Source: Winogradskyella sp. (GTDB lineage: Bacteria; Bacteroidota; Bacteroidia; Flavobacteriales; Flavobacteriaceae). From it: DNA of 64,000 nucleotides. The notes beneath the pieces are model-generated. The model was given only the letters and a program-made list of their open reading frames with translations. It was not told the DNA's origin and did not search any database. The position numbers were made by a program, and so were the translations under genes. The stretch covers positions 186,001 to 250,000 of the forward strand of contig NZ_JANQIM010000033.1 in NCBI RefSeq assembly GCF_028282165.1. The letters run 5' to 3'. Shown piece by piece: positions 8,873-18,100 of the stretch (positions are counted from its first letter, which is position 1; each line of letters opens with the position of its first letter).

Positions 8873-9767
8873 CCGTTTTATAATCAATGAGAGGCGTTGG
8901 TCCTTCGAGTAATACCCTTACAATTTTCAATGTACCATCATCAGTGGTAGCGATTTGCCACTTTATAAGTGAAATTTTGCCATGTTCAATTTCGAGACCT
9001 GTAATGCTTCGAGGATGTACACAACTTCCATCGTTAAAAAAGGCGATATCACCTGGTTCTGGAAAACGTGGCCTATGGGTGTGACCAGCGATCGTTAGGA
9101 GATTGTTATTCTCAACGATCCATTTTTTTGTTCTGCGTTCTACTTTAATGAGTTCCTTGTAGTTTTTTGCAGGGCTTGTAGGGTCGGCAATGCCCATAAC
9201 ATTAAGTGGTTTCCAGAGTATGCGCACCAAGAAACGGCTCCATTTCCAAAACAGATAGTTCCACCAATCTGCTTGATGGCCATGACACAAAAATAATTCT
9301 TGACCAGTTTCAGAATGTTGTAAAACAATGCCTTCGTGATATTTTATATCACAGAACAACTCTACATCCTCTCCAATTTTTGGGTCAAAATATGTAGACA
9401 AATATTTTTTAACGTAATTAGGGTTGCGATATACCATATCATGATTGCCCCAAATCATATGTAATCGACCTTCCTCATGAAATTGTTTCATGAGTAAATA
9501 GACATTTTTATGTGCATTAAGAAGAGATTCAAACGATAAATTCTCCCATAATTCGTCACCATCTCCAAGTTCGCAATAGCTAAAGCCTTCGTTATAATAG
9601 TGTTTTAAAGCGTGGAAATATATATTTCGATTGTTCGCAAAGTCATCAGCAAAACTATTATCACCGCGATGACAATCACTAAATAGAATGATCTTGGATG
9701 AATCATCAAAAGGAACTCGATGAGCTTGTTTGTAAGTTTTGTCTAATTGCTTTTTGGCAGAAAACAT
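8868..9767 (-). CDS. calcineurin-like metallophosphoesterase
   Basis: 299 residues with the full metallophosphoesterase motif set in order: FSDCHRGD (metal ligands), LGDGDELW, IWGNHDM, FLCHGHQADW and IAGHTHRP. There is no signal peptide. The Bacteroidota family of this length is usually annotated as a UDP-2,3-diacylglucosamine hydrolase-like or general phosphoesterase; the substrate cannot be decided here. Its stop lies 26 bases past the stop of the convergent activator gene. Confidence 0.9.
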   Translation of the reverse strand: MFSAKKQLDKTYKQAHRVPFDDSSKIILFSDCHRGDNSFADDFANNRNIYFHALKHYYNEGFSYCELGDGDELWENLSFESLLNAHKNVYLLMKQFHEEGRLHMIWGNHDMVYRNPNYVKKYLSTYFDPKIGEDVELFCDIKYHEGIVLQHSETGQELFLCHGHQADWWNYLFWKWSRFLVRILWKPLNVMGIADPTSPAKNYKELIKVERRTKKWIVENNNLLTIAGHTHRPRFPEPGDIAFFNDGSCVHPRSITGLEIEHGKISLIKWQIATTDDGTLKIVRVLLEGPTPLIDYKTE

Positions 9768-9784
9768 ATTTAAAATTAATTAAA

Positions 9785-9815
9785 AAATGCCTTCCAAAAC
9801 TAATGAAAGGCATTT
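9785..9815 (-). terminator. terminator after acyl-CoA dehydrogenase gene
   Basis: A 9-bp stem, AAATGCCTT and AAGGCATTT, with a 13-nt loop; on the minus strand it is followed by TTTTTTA. It separates the dehydrogenase gene from the phosphoesterase gene. Confidence 0.75.
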
Positions 9816-9839
9816 CTTTTCTTTATATAGCTGTAAACT

Positions 9840-11018
9840 TTACTTAAAAGCGTTTAAGCCTGTAATATCGAGACCTGTAATTAAAAGATGAATATCGTGT
9901 GTGCCTTCATAGGTAATTACACTTTCTAGATTCATCATGTGACGCATGATGCTGTATTCTCCGGTAATGCCCATGCCACCTAATATTTGTCTAGCCTCTC
10001 TAGCAATATTAATAGCCATTTCAACATTATTGCGTTTTGCCATTGAAATTTGTGCAGATGAGGCTCTGTTTTCATTTTTTAATTGCCCTAATCGAAATGC
10101 CAAAAGCTGGGCTTTGGTAATTTCAGTAATCATTTCTGCCAATTTCTTTTGCTGCAACTGAAAAGCAGCAATTGGTTTGCCAAATTGAATACGTTCTTTG
10201 GCATAACGCAAGGCCGTGTCATAACAGTCCATAGCAGCTCCTATCGCGCCCCATGCAATGCCGTATCTTGCAGAATCTAAACATCCGAGAGGAGCGCCCA
10301 ATCCAGATTTGTTTGGTAATAAATTGTCTTTTGGCACTTTTACATCCTGGAAGATTAGCTCTCCAGTGGCAGAAGCTCTTAATGACCATTTATTATGGGT
10401 TTCAGGTGTTGAAAAGCCTTCCATGCCACGTTCAACAATAAGTCCATGGATTCTACCTTCTTCATTTTTTGCCCAAACCACGGCGATATCACAGAAAGGC
10501 GAATTGCTTATCCATAGTTTAGCACCATTTAAAAGATAATGGTCGCCCATATCCTTGTAATTAGTGGTCATGCCTCCAGGATTACTGCCATGATCTGGCT
10601 CTGTTAATCCAAATGAACCCATCCACTCACCAGAAGCTAATTTGGGTAAATATTTTTGACGCTGTTCTTCTGAGCCATATTTCCAAATAGGGTACATGAC
10701 CAAAGAGGACTGTACGGATGCTGTACTGCGAACACCAGAATCACCACGTTCTATTTCTTGCATAATTAGGCCATATGAAATCTGGTCTAAGCCTGCTCCA
10801 CCATATTCTTCGGGAATGTAAGGGCCAAAGGCACCTATTTCGGCTAACCCATTTATAATTTGATTGGGGAATTCTGCTTTTTGGGCGAATTCCTCAATAA
10901 TCGGTGACACATCACGCTTCACCCATTCTCTAGCCGCATCACGAACCAATTTGTGTTCTTCGGTGAGTAATTCGTCTAAATTATAATAATCTGGTGCTTC
11001 AAATAGATCTGGCTTCAT
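9840..11018 (-). CDS. acyl-CoA dehydrogenase, glutaryl-CoA dehydrogenase-like
   Basis: 392 residues, the standard length of the family. The flavin and substrate regions are visible: FGLTEPDHGSNPGGMTT, LNGAKLWISNSP, RIQFGKPIAAFQLQQ, and QILGGMGITGEYSIMRHMMN. The catalytic Glu lies in the segment VITYEGTHDIHLLITGLDIT, which is the form found in glutaryl-CoA dehydrogenases, so it likely acts in lysine/tryptophan degradation, reducing electron-transfer flavoprotein in the cytoplasm. A short-chain acyl-CoA dehydrogenase of other specificity is the alternative. Confidence 0.9.
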   Translation of the reverse strand: MKPDLFEAPDYYNLDELLTEEHKLVRDAAREWVKRDVSPIIEEFAQKAEFPNQIINGLAEIGAFGPYIPEEYGGAGLDQISYGLIMQEIERGDSGVRSTASVQSSLVMYPIWKYGSEEQRQKYLPKLASGEWMGSFGLTEPDHGSNPGGMTTNYKDMGDHYLLNGAKLWISNSPFCDIAVVWAKNEEGRIHGLIVERGMEGFSTPETHNKWSLRASATGELIFQDVKVPKDNLLPNKSGLGAPLGCLDSARYGIAWGAIGAAMDCYDTALRYAKERIQFGKPIAAFQLQQKKLAEMITEITKAQLLAFRLGQLKNENRASSAQISMAKRNNVEMAINIAREARQILGGMGITGEYSIMRHMMNLESVITYEGTHDIHLLITGLDITGLNAFK

Positions 11019-11131
11019 TATAAAATGCTTTTAATATTTTGTAATTAGATATTGACGGGCAACTAGACTTTTATTAAAATACCCATTATGGGTCAAAAGT
11101 AACGAAAACGTTTTCATTGCCCAACGAATGA

Positions 11132-11842
11132 TTACATTTTCAGATAAAAATCTTTGGTAAGATTAATGTAGGTATCTGTATATTGATGTCTTTCGGTTTC
11201 AATAGTCAATTCGGTAGTTTGAATTTTACGTTCTTGAAAAGAAAATTCAATGAAACTACGTTTAATTTCTGAATGTGGATTCCCTTTTACATGTAATATT
11301 CTATTAGCGAATAAACCTACTTTTGAAGCTAAGTCAATGAACTGCTCTTCCTCTTTTTTAGGAATTACAACAGAAAACAATCCGTTTTCCGAAAGCAAAT
11401 TTGCCACAGCAAAAATTAAGTGTTCAAATGGCATGGCATCATTAAAACGGGCAAGGTCTCTTGCTTGATTATCTGTTTTGTAATTCTCAGAGTAGAATGG
11501 TGGATTGCAAACAATTAAATCGAATGTGTCATCAACTTCTTCAACAAACTCTAAGAGTGCTGCATGGTAACAGAACAAGCGATTATTCCATGGGGAGTTT
11601 TCAAAATTTTCTGAGCATTGCTCAAAAGCATCTTCATCAATTTCAATGGCCTCTATTTGTTGGGCATTACTTCTTTGAGCAAGCATTAATGATAAGATTC
11701 CGGTACCAGCACCTATATCTAGAATGGAAAAAGGGTTGTTATTAACGGATATCCAAGCGCCAAGCAGAACACCATCTGTTCCAATTTTCATGGCACAACG
11801 ATCTTGGTTTACCGTAAATTGTTTGAATTTAAATGGTTTCAT
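11132..11842 (-). CDS. trmN6: tRNA1(Val) (adenine(37)-N6)-methyltransferase
   Basis: 236 residues with the class I methyltransferase fold: SAM-binding DIGAGTGILSLMLAQR, acidic loop EAIEIDEDAFEQC, and the catalytic N6-adenine motif NPPFY inside VCNPPFYSEN. The N-terminus FKFKQFTVNQDRCAMKIGTDGVLLGAW is the signature of the YfiC/TrmN6 group, which modifies A37 of tRNA1(Val). It follows rimM and the broken four-helix-bundle gene on the same strand. Confidence 0.9.
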   Translation of the reverse strand: MKPFKFKQFTVNQDRCAMKIGTDGVLLGAWISVNNNPFSILDIGAGTGILSLMLAQRSNAQQIEAIEIDEDAFEQCSENFENSPWNNRLFCYHAALLEFVEEVDDTFDLIVCNPPFYSENYKTDNQARDLARFNDAMPFEHLIFAVANLLSENGLFSVVIPKKEEEQFIDLASKVGLFANRILHVKGNPHSEIKRSFIEFSFQERKIQTTELTIETERHQYTDTYINLTKDFYLKM

Positions 11843-11857
11843 AAAAATTTCAATAAA

Positions 11858-11881
11858 TAAACTCCAAATACCAATTCTAGG
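11858..11881 (-). repeat. left flanking repeat of the four-helix-bundle insert
   Basis: Read on the minus strand this contains AGAATTGGTATTTGGAGTTT. The right flank at 12235-12265 has GGAACTTGGTATTTG on the plus strand, so the two are imperfect inverted copies bracketing the gene. Confidence 0.5.
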
Positions 11882-12223
11882 ATTTATTGATTATAGATGA
11901 AAGAATTTTTCTTAACTGATCAGCTTCATCGATTAAACCTTCAAATTCAGAATCATTTGAATTTAAATCTCTAAGAAGTTTAACCGTAATATTGATTCTT
12001 TAGCTTCTTTTCTTGCGATTTTAAGTCTGAATTTAAAATCTTTATCACCTAATTTTTCATTCGCTTCAATATAATTTGCAGCTATTGAACCAGAAGGTCT
12101 TACCAGTTGTCTGCTATCTTCAATGTTTTGAATAGTTTTTTTGAGTGTTTGGATTATTAGCCTACATTTTTTGGCAAAAAAATAAGTTCTTTCTTCTAAA
12201 TCGTAGACTTTATTTGCATTCAT
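11877..12223 (-). pseudogene. four helix bundle (S23-type) protein gene, frameshifted
   Basis: From ATG at 12223 the frame gives MNANKVYDLEERTYFFAKKC and continues as a typical four helix bundle/S23-family protein (RPSGSIAANYIEAN, KIARKEAKES), then leaves the family pattern and stops at 11963. Switching to the next frame near 11986-11993 restores it (VKLLRDLNSNDSEFEGLIDE) to a stop at 11877. A one-base deletion explains this. The family's function is unknown; copies often sit in rRNA intervening sequences or as isolated insertions. Here it lies between rimM and trmN6, and related short sequences flank it in inverted orientation. A sequencing error is the alternative explanation. Confidence 0.75.
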
Positions 12224-12234
12224 GGTCTAAATTT

Positions 12235-12265
12235 TTGGAACTTGGTATTTGTGTTTTTGGAATTT
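12235..12265 (+). repeat. right flanking repeat of the four-helix-bundle insert
   Basis: Plus-strand text GGAACTTGGTATTTG followed by GTTTTTGGAATTT, matching the inverted left flank at 11858-11881 over about 13 bases. Confidence 0.5.
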
Positions 12266-12266
12266 A

Positions 12267-12791
12267 TCAAAGATATAAATCAATCAATCCTTCAGGTGTA
12301 TTTACTTCGATGCTCTTGTTTTTTCGATCTACTTTAACAATAAATTCATCGTTCATTGGGATAAGAATTTCAATGCCATTTCTATCAACCTCAAACAGGG
12401 CTTGAGCGGTAGAGTCGTTAATAGCTTTTATAACACCAACATCGCCAAAGCTAGAATCTTTGATGGTGAAACCAATCACCTCATGATAATAAAATTTATT
12501 GCCATCTAATTTAGGCAGTAGCTCTAATGGCAAATACAGTTCAGATGTTATTAACGTTTCTGCATCAGCTTCAGTGTCTATGTCTTCGAACTTAATACGT
12601 AACAAATCCGATTTGTGCAATTGTGAGGATTCAATGAAGAAAGGGATGAGGTTTCCTCTTAAGTCAATAAAAATGGCATCTAAATTATCGTATAGTTCGG
12701 GCTCATCTGTATCTAGTTTAGCCAAAAGTTCGCCTTTAAAGCTGTACTTTTTTATAATCTTTCCTAAATAAAAGCAATCCTCTTTTTTCAT
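12267..12791 (-). CDS. rimM: ribosome maturation factor RimM
   Basis: 174 residues. The N-terminal RimM domain starts CFYLGKIIKKYSFKGELLAKL and the C-terminal PRC-barrel is seen in FYYHEVIGFTIKDSSFGDVG and EILIPMNDEFIVKVD. RimM binds ribosomal protein S19 and assists maturation of the 30S head. It follows rpsP, its common partner, with a terminator-like hairpin between them. Confidence 0.96.
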   Translation of the reverse strand: MKKEDCFYLGKIIKKYSFKGELLAKLDTDEPELYDNLDAIFIDLRGNLIPFFIESSQLHKSDLLRIKFEDIDTEADAETLITSELYLPLELLPKLDGNKFYYHEVIGFTIKDSSFGDVGVIKAINDSTAQALFEVDRNGIEILIPMNDEFIVKVDRKNKSIEVNTPEGLIDLYL

Positions 12792-12811
12792 GACAAACTA
12801 TTTCACAAAAA

Positions 12812-12836
12812 AACCCTGACGATAACTGTCAGGGTT
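12812..12836 (-). terminator. hairpin between rpsP and rimM
   Basis: A perfect 9-bp stem AACCCTGAC and GTCAGGGTT with a 7-nt loop, followed on the minus strand by seven T residues. It has full terminator form inside the rpsP-rimM pair, so it probably lets only part of the transcripts through to rimM. Confidence 0.85.
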
Positions 12837-12857
12837 AAAAATATAAAAATAAATTTT

Positions 12858-13367
12858 TTATTCTTCTTCGTTAGAAGCAGTAGTTTCTTCTGCTACTTCT
12901 TCGGCAACTTCTTCAACTACTGGTGCAGCTGCTGCGATACGAGCTTCATTAACAGCTTTTTCAGCTTCTAGCGCTTTAGCTTTAGCTTCAGCATCAGCTT
13001 TAGATAAACCATCTGCTTTTGCTTGAATTTTAGAAGCTTTTTCTTCTAACCAAGCGTTGAATTTAGCTTCAGCTTGTTCTTCAGTAAGTGCGCCTTTTTT
13101 AACACCTCCAGCTAAATGCTTCTTCAATAAAGCACCTTTGTAAGACAAAATAGCTCTTGCTGTGTCTGTTGGTTGTGCACCATTTTGTAACCAGTTTACA
13201 GCACCATCAACATCTAAATCGATTGTTGCAGGATTTGTATTTGGATTATAAATACCTAATTTCTCTAAATATTTACCATCTCTTTTAGCGCGAGAATCCG
13301 CGGCTACGATCCAGTAATAAGGTTTTCCTTTTTTACCGTGTCTTTGTAATCTAATCTTTACAGGCAT
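12858..13367 (-). CDS. rpsP: 30S ribosomal protein S16
   Basis: 169 residues. The first 80 or so are S16 ([41 protein letters not shown]). The remaining half is an Ala/Glu/Lys-rich, probably helical extension ending in an acidic tail ([16 protein letters not shown]), a lineage feature of Bacteroidota S16 rather than a fusion. A clear promoter lies about 85-113 bases upstream. Confidence 0.97.
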   Translation of the reverse strand: MPVKIRLQRHGKKGKPYYWIVAADSRAKRDGKYLEKLGIYNPNTNPATIDLDVDGAVNWLQNGAQPTDTARAILSYKGALLKKHLAGGVKKGALTEEQAEAKFNAWLEEKASKIQAKADGLSKADAEAKAKALEAEKAVNEARIAAAAPVVEEVAEEVAEETTASNEEE

Positions 13368-13451
13368 AATAATTAATTAGTGAGGTTCTCGACCTCGGTT
13401 ATTAATAAGAACCTGTCTGACATTTTAGTCTTAATGTCATTCAGGCGGGCG

Positions 13452-13480
13452 CAAAGATAGTATATTTTTTTAATTTACAA
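13452..13480 (-). promoter_or_regulatory. Bacteroidota-type promoter of rpsP
   Basis: Minus-strand -33 element TTG (13478-13480), 18 bases, then the -7 element TATCTTTG (13452-13459), matching the TTTG/TAnnTTTG promoter of the phylum. The leader to the ATG is about 80 bases and contains a GAGGT/ACCTC inverted repeat just before the start codon. Confidence 0.7.
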
Positions 13481-13621
13481 GACTATAAGACATTTTAACT
13501 GAAAGATTTTCATTTTAACCAAAAGAAGAAAGGAACATAAGTCAAGTAAAAAAAATATTATACTTTTGGGATTCTTGTTTCGTTATATTTGAAACAATAT
13601 AAATTTGTATGTAAGTAAGCC

Positions 13622-14911
13622 ATGAAAAAACTAATCCTCTTAACCCTCATTTTTTTAACGGCATATGGTTGTGGAGATGAAGTAGAGTTCAATTCACCAG
13701 CTTTTCAAGGTGATCGCGCCAATCAACTTTGGAGGGCAAGGGCCTTTTCTGCAAGTATAGAAGTCAGTGGTGCACTGACAATTACTGGGACAAATAATGT
13801 AGAGACTATCAACTTGAGAGTACCTTCAGCAATTGAAGGGACCTACGTAGTTGGTAATGTTAATGCCATAGAAGCCGAGTATATTGACGCATTTGGAACC
13901 GTTTTTTCCACTAACAACAGGCCTGACCCTAGTGTTTCTGTTTATCCTGAATTGGGTGAAATCGTCATAGAGGAGATTGATTTAACGCAAGGTGCTTTTA
14001 CAGGAACGTTTAGATTTTTGGCTTTTGATGCCTCTGGGTTAAATTCGGTCGGTTATTCTAGAGGTATTTTCTTTAGAGTTCCTTTGGTCTCTGGCGAAAT
14101 TCCCGCTGACCCTATAACTTGTGCAGATAAGGAGATGGAGGCGGAAACTGCACGATTGGCTTATGAAGCAACTTTCGACTCAAGTTTAGACTTTATCGAT
14201 AGTGCTACTTTTGAAGCAGCCTGTAATGCTTACATAGCTGCATTAACCGAGCAACGTGGATTTTGCGGCGATATTGATGGGGAAATTCAAGATGAGATTG
14301 ATGCACTAGGAAATTGCCAAATTAGTTGTGAGATAGCCACTGCCAATAGGAATGAAGCAGAATTACAATACAATGCAGCTACCATAGGAAATTACGATGC
14401 ACTCTGTGCGCAATACCAATTTTTCTTACAAGAACAAATTGATATTTGTGGTGATGAAGATGGGAGCAAGCAGACAGAACTAGATAATTTGGATTGTGGT
14501 GATGATGACGGTGATGGTGTGCCAAATGTTTTTGAGGATTTTAATGGTGATGGCGATTTTACCAATGATGATATAGATGGCGATGGTGTGCCAAATTATT
14601 TAGATAATGATGATGATGGTGATGGGGTTTTAACAGCAGATGAGGCTGTAGATATGGATGGGAATCCGGTTGATACTGATAGCGATGGCGACGTAGATTA
14701 TTTAGATAATGATGATGATGGAGATGGTTTATTTTCAAATTTTGAAACAGGTGATACCGATGGTGATGGTATAGCCGATTACCTCGATAATGACGATGAT
14801 AATGATACTATTCTCACTATTGATGAGAATGCAGATCCAAATGCAGATGGCGATCCTGCAGATGCTGTAGATTCGGATATGGATGGTGTTCCAGATTATT
14901 TGCAAGCATAG
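13622..14911 (+). CDS. lipoprotein with calcium-binding thrombospondin type 3-like repeats
   Basis: 429 residues. A lipoprotein signal (MKKLILLTLIFLTAYGC, Cys17 in the lipobox) leads to a beta-rich domain (about 20-170), then two tandem segments of about 65 residues, each with four cysteines in similar spacing (CADKEMEAETARLAYEA and CEIATANRNEAELQYNA begin them). From about residue 297 the chain is almost wholly DxDGDG-type repeats such as DGDGVPNYLDNDDDGDG, which bind calcium in thrombospondin type 3 and related surface proteins. Expected to be anchored in the outer membrane and possibly surface-exposed. It has its own terminator and no functional neighbour. Confidence 0.85.
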   Translation: MKKLILLTLIFLTAYGCGDEVEFNSPAFQGDRANQLWRARAFSASIEVSGALTITGTNNVETINLRVPSAIEGTYVVGNVNAIEAEYIDAFGTVFSTNNRPDPSVSVYPELGEIVIEEIDLTQGAFTGTFRFLAFDASGLNSVGYSRGIFFRVPLVSGEIPADPITCADKEMEAETARLAYEATFDSSLDFIDSATFEAACNAYIAALTEQRGFCGDIDGEIQDEIDALGNCQISCEIATANRNEAELQYNAATIGNYDALCAQYQFFLQEQIDICGDEDGSKQTELDNLDCGDDDGDGVPNVFEDFNGDGDFTNDDIDGDGVPNYLDNDDDGDGVLTADEAVDMDGNPVDTDSDGDVDYLDNDDDGDGLFSNFETGDTDGDGIADYLDNDDDNDTILTIDENADPNADGDPADAVDSDMDGVPDYLQA

Positions 14912-14937
14912 ACATAATTGGCATAGTAAAACTAAAA

Positions 14938-14960
14938 CGCCACCCAAAAACTGGGTGGCG
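14938..14960 (+). terminator. terminator of the calcium-repeat lipoprotein gene
   Basis: Perfect 8-bp stem CGCCACCC and GGGTGGCG with a 7-nt loop, followed by CTTTGTTT, 26 bases after the stop codon. Confidence 0.85.
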
Positions 14961-15034
14961 CTTTGTTTACAACTGTTTATAACTTCACTTTAAAAAAGCG
15001 GAAATTCTACTTAATTTTAGAGGCTAGATTTCGA

Positions 15035-15073
15035 CAAAGTTTTTCTTTATGTGCTTGAGCAAGAAAAACTTTG
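15035..15073 (+). repeat. inverted repeat upstream of dnaE
   Basis: A perfect 13-bp inverted repeat (CAAAGTTTTTCTT and AAGAAAAACTTTG, 13-nt loop) followed by two direct copies of AACTTTGAACTTCA, the second ending six bases before the dnaE ATG. It may act in the dnaE leader RNA or be a dispersed repeat remnant. Confidence 0.6.
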
Positions 15074-15105
15074 AACTTCAAACCTAAAACTTTGAACTTC
15101 ATAGT

Positions 15106-18100
15106 ATGTACTTAATATTTGATACTGAAACCACAGGTTTACCTAAGCGTTGGGATGCGCCAATTACAGATACAGATAACTGGCCAAGGGCTATCCAAAT
15201 TGCATGGCAATTACACGATGCTATGGGCCATTGTGTTGAGCATGAAGATTATTTGATTCAGCCAGATGGCTTCAATATTCCCTATGATGCCGAAAAAGTT
15301 CATGGGATTTCTACCGAGCTGGCACAAGAGCAGGGCGTATCTTTATCCGAAGTTTTGAATAAATTTAATTTGGCACTTTCCAAAGCCAAATTTGTCGTTG
15401 GGCAGAACGTGAAGTTCGATCTAAATATAATGGGGGCTGAATTTATACGAGGAGATGTGGCGAATCCGCTTCAGGAATTACCAGTATTGGATACCTGTAC
15501 TGAACACACGGCAAGTCTATGTAAGATTCCAGGAGGCCGAGGTGGCAAATTTAAGTTGCCAACTCTAACGGAATTACATGAATTTTTATTCTATCAGCCT
15601 TTTGCGGAAGCCCATAATGCTACTGCTGATGTAGAAGCAACGACACGTTGTTTTTTGGAATTAATCAGAAGAAAGGAGTACACTAAAGAAGAACTAGATG
15701 TACAGCCCGATTATTTCGAAAAGTTTTCTGAAGAAAACCCCAATGAAATTCAACTTATTGGGCTTAAACACATTAATCTAAAGCGAGAAAGTGCTAAGAT
15801 AAATGAACGACTTCAAAAAGAGCAAGCGGAACATGTCCCGGTAGAAACTGATAAAGTCGCAGCTTCTCGATTGGCTGATGTGGATTTTGTGCACCTTCAT
15901 AACCATTCGCAATTCTCAATCCTGCAATCCACTATAAGTATTAATGACTTGGTTACTGCTGCAGCAAAAGAAAATATGCCAGCAGTAGCACTAACGGATC
16001 ATGGTAATATGATGGGAGCTTTCCATTTTGTACAAGCTGTTTCTAATCATAATAAAGCCATAAAAACGCAACATGCTGAAGCGGAAGCTAATGGAGAAGA
16101 GACAAAAGGGCAAGTCATTAAGCCAATTATTGGCTGTGAGTTTTTTGTGTGTGAAAACCACGTGGATAAAACTCGAAAGGATAATGGTTATCAAATTGTG
16201 CTCTTGGCCAAAAACAAGGATGGCTATCATAATCTGGCCAAGTTGTCTTCTGCAGCTTTTACAGATGGCTTTTACTATGTGCCAAGAATTGATAAAGGAC
16301 TCATTGAGCAATATAAAAAAGACCTTATTTGTTTAACAGGTAATCTCTATGGTGAAGTTCCAAGCAAAGTCTTGAATATTGGAGAAAACCAAGCCGAAGA
16401 AGCTTTATTATGGTGGAAAGATACCTTTGGAGACGATTTGTATATTGAATTGATGCGTCATAATCAAGAAGATGAAAATCGTGTTAACCAAGTATTAATT
16501 CAATTTGCAAAGAAGCATAATATAAAACTAGTAGCTACTAATAACACATATTATGTAGAACAAGAAAATGCCAATGCCCATGATATTTTACTGTGTGTTA
16601 AGGATGGTGAAAAACAAGCCACTCCAATAGGTCGAGGTCGAGGCTATCGTTATGGTTTGCCTAACCAGGAATATTATTTTAAGTCTTCTGAGGAAATGAA
16701 AGCCTTATTTAGGGATATTCCGGAAGCTATTGTTAATGTTCAAGACATTGTTGATAAGATCGAACCTTTTGAGTTGGCACGCGATGTATTATTGCCAGCG
16801 TTTAATATACCTGACGAATTTAAGGATAAACAAGACGAATTGGATGAAGGCAAGCGAGGCGAAAATGCATATCTGAAGCATTTAACTTATGAGGGTGCAA
16901 AAAAACGTTATGGTGAGATTACACCAGAGATAAAAGAGCGTCTCGATTTTGAGCTAAGTGTCATTGAAAATACAGGCTATCCAGGTTATTTTTTAATTGT
17001 TGAAGATTTTATTCGCGAAGCAAGAAATATGAATGTCTCTGTTGGTCCTGGGCGAGGTTCAGCAGCTGGTTCAGTTGTTGCCTATTGCCTCTGGATTACT
17101 AATATAGACCCAATTAAGTACGATTTGCTTTTTGAGCGTTTTTTGAATCCAGATCGTGTCAGTATGCCAGATATTGATATTGATTTTGATGATGAAGGTC
17201 GTGGCCGTGTCATGCAATACGTCATTGATAAATATGGTGCTAACCAAGTAGCACAGATCATCACTTATGGTACTATGGCCGCTAAGTCTTCAATTAGGGA
17301 TACTGCTCGTGTATTGGATTTACCGCTTAATGAGGCCGACCATATTGCAAAGTTGATTCCCAATATGTCCAAGCTTGGAAAAATATTCGGAAAGAGTGAG
17401 AAAGAACTCGCCCAGAAATTTAGACAAGAAGAACTTGAAAAAGTCAACCAGTTGCTTAACATTTCTGATGGTGAGGATCTACAGGCCGAAACCGTAAATC
17501 AGGCTAGGGTTTTGGAAGGTTCTGTGAGAAATACAGGAATTCATGCATGTGGTGTTATCATTACACCAGGCGATATCACTAATTATGTACCGATCGCTAC
17601 AGCTAAAGATTCTGATTTGTACGTGACGCAATTTGATAACTCGGTTGTAGAAAGTGCTGGCTTATTGAAAATGGATTTCCTAGGATTAAAGACACTCACT
17701 TTAATAAAGGATACCGTTAAAATTGTAAAAGCTAAGCATGGTATAGAACTCGATCCAGAAAGCTTTCCTTTAGATGATGAAAAAACCTATGAACTTTTCC
17801 AGCGTGGTGAAACCGTTGGGATTTTTCAGTACGAATCGCCTGGAATGCAAAAGCATATGAAGCATTTAAAACCCACGGTTTTTGATGATTTAATAGCTAT
17901 GAATGCACTCTATCGCCCAGGACCGATGGAATACATTCCGAGTTTTATAAATCGTAAACACGGTAAAGAGGAGATTATCTATGATTTACCTGAGATGGAA
18001 GAATACCTGAAGGAGACGTATGGTATTACAGTCTATCAAGAGCAGGTGATGTTATTGTCCCAAAAGCTAGCCGATTTTACTAAGGGTGAAGCAGATGTTT

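Noticed and set aside
12812..12836. Possible riboswitch or protein-binding leader between rpsP and rimM
   Set aside because: The structure is a simple stem with T tract, fully explained as a terminator/attenuator.
12858..13130. Fusion of S16 to another domain
   Set aside because: The Ala/Glu/Lys-rich extension is usual in Bacteroidota S16 proteins and has low complexity.
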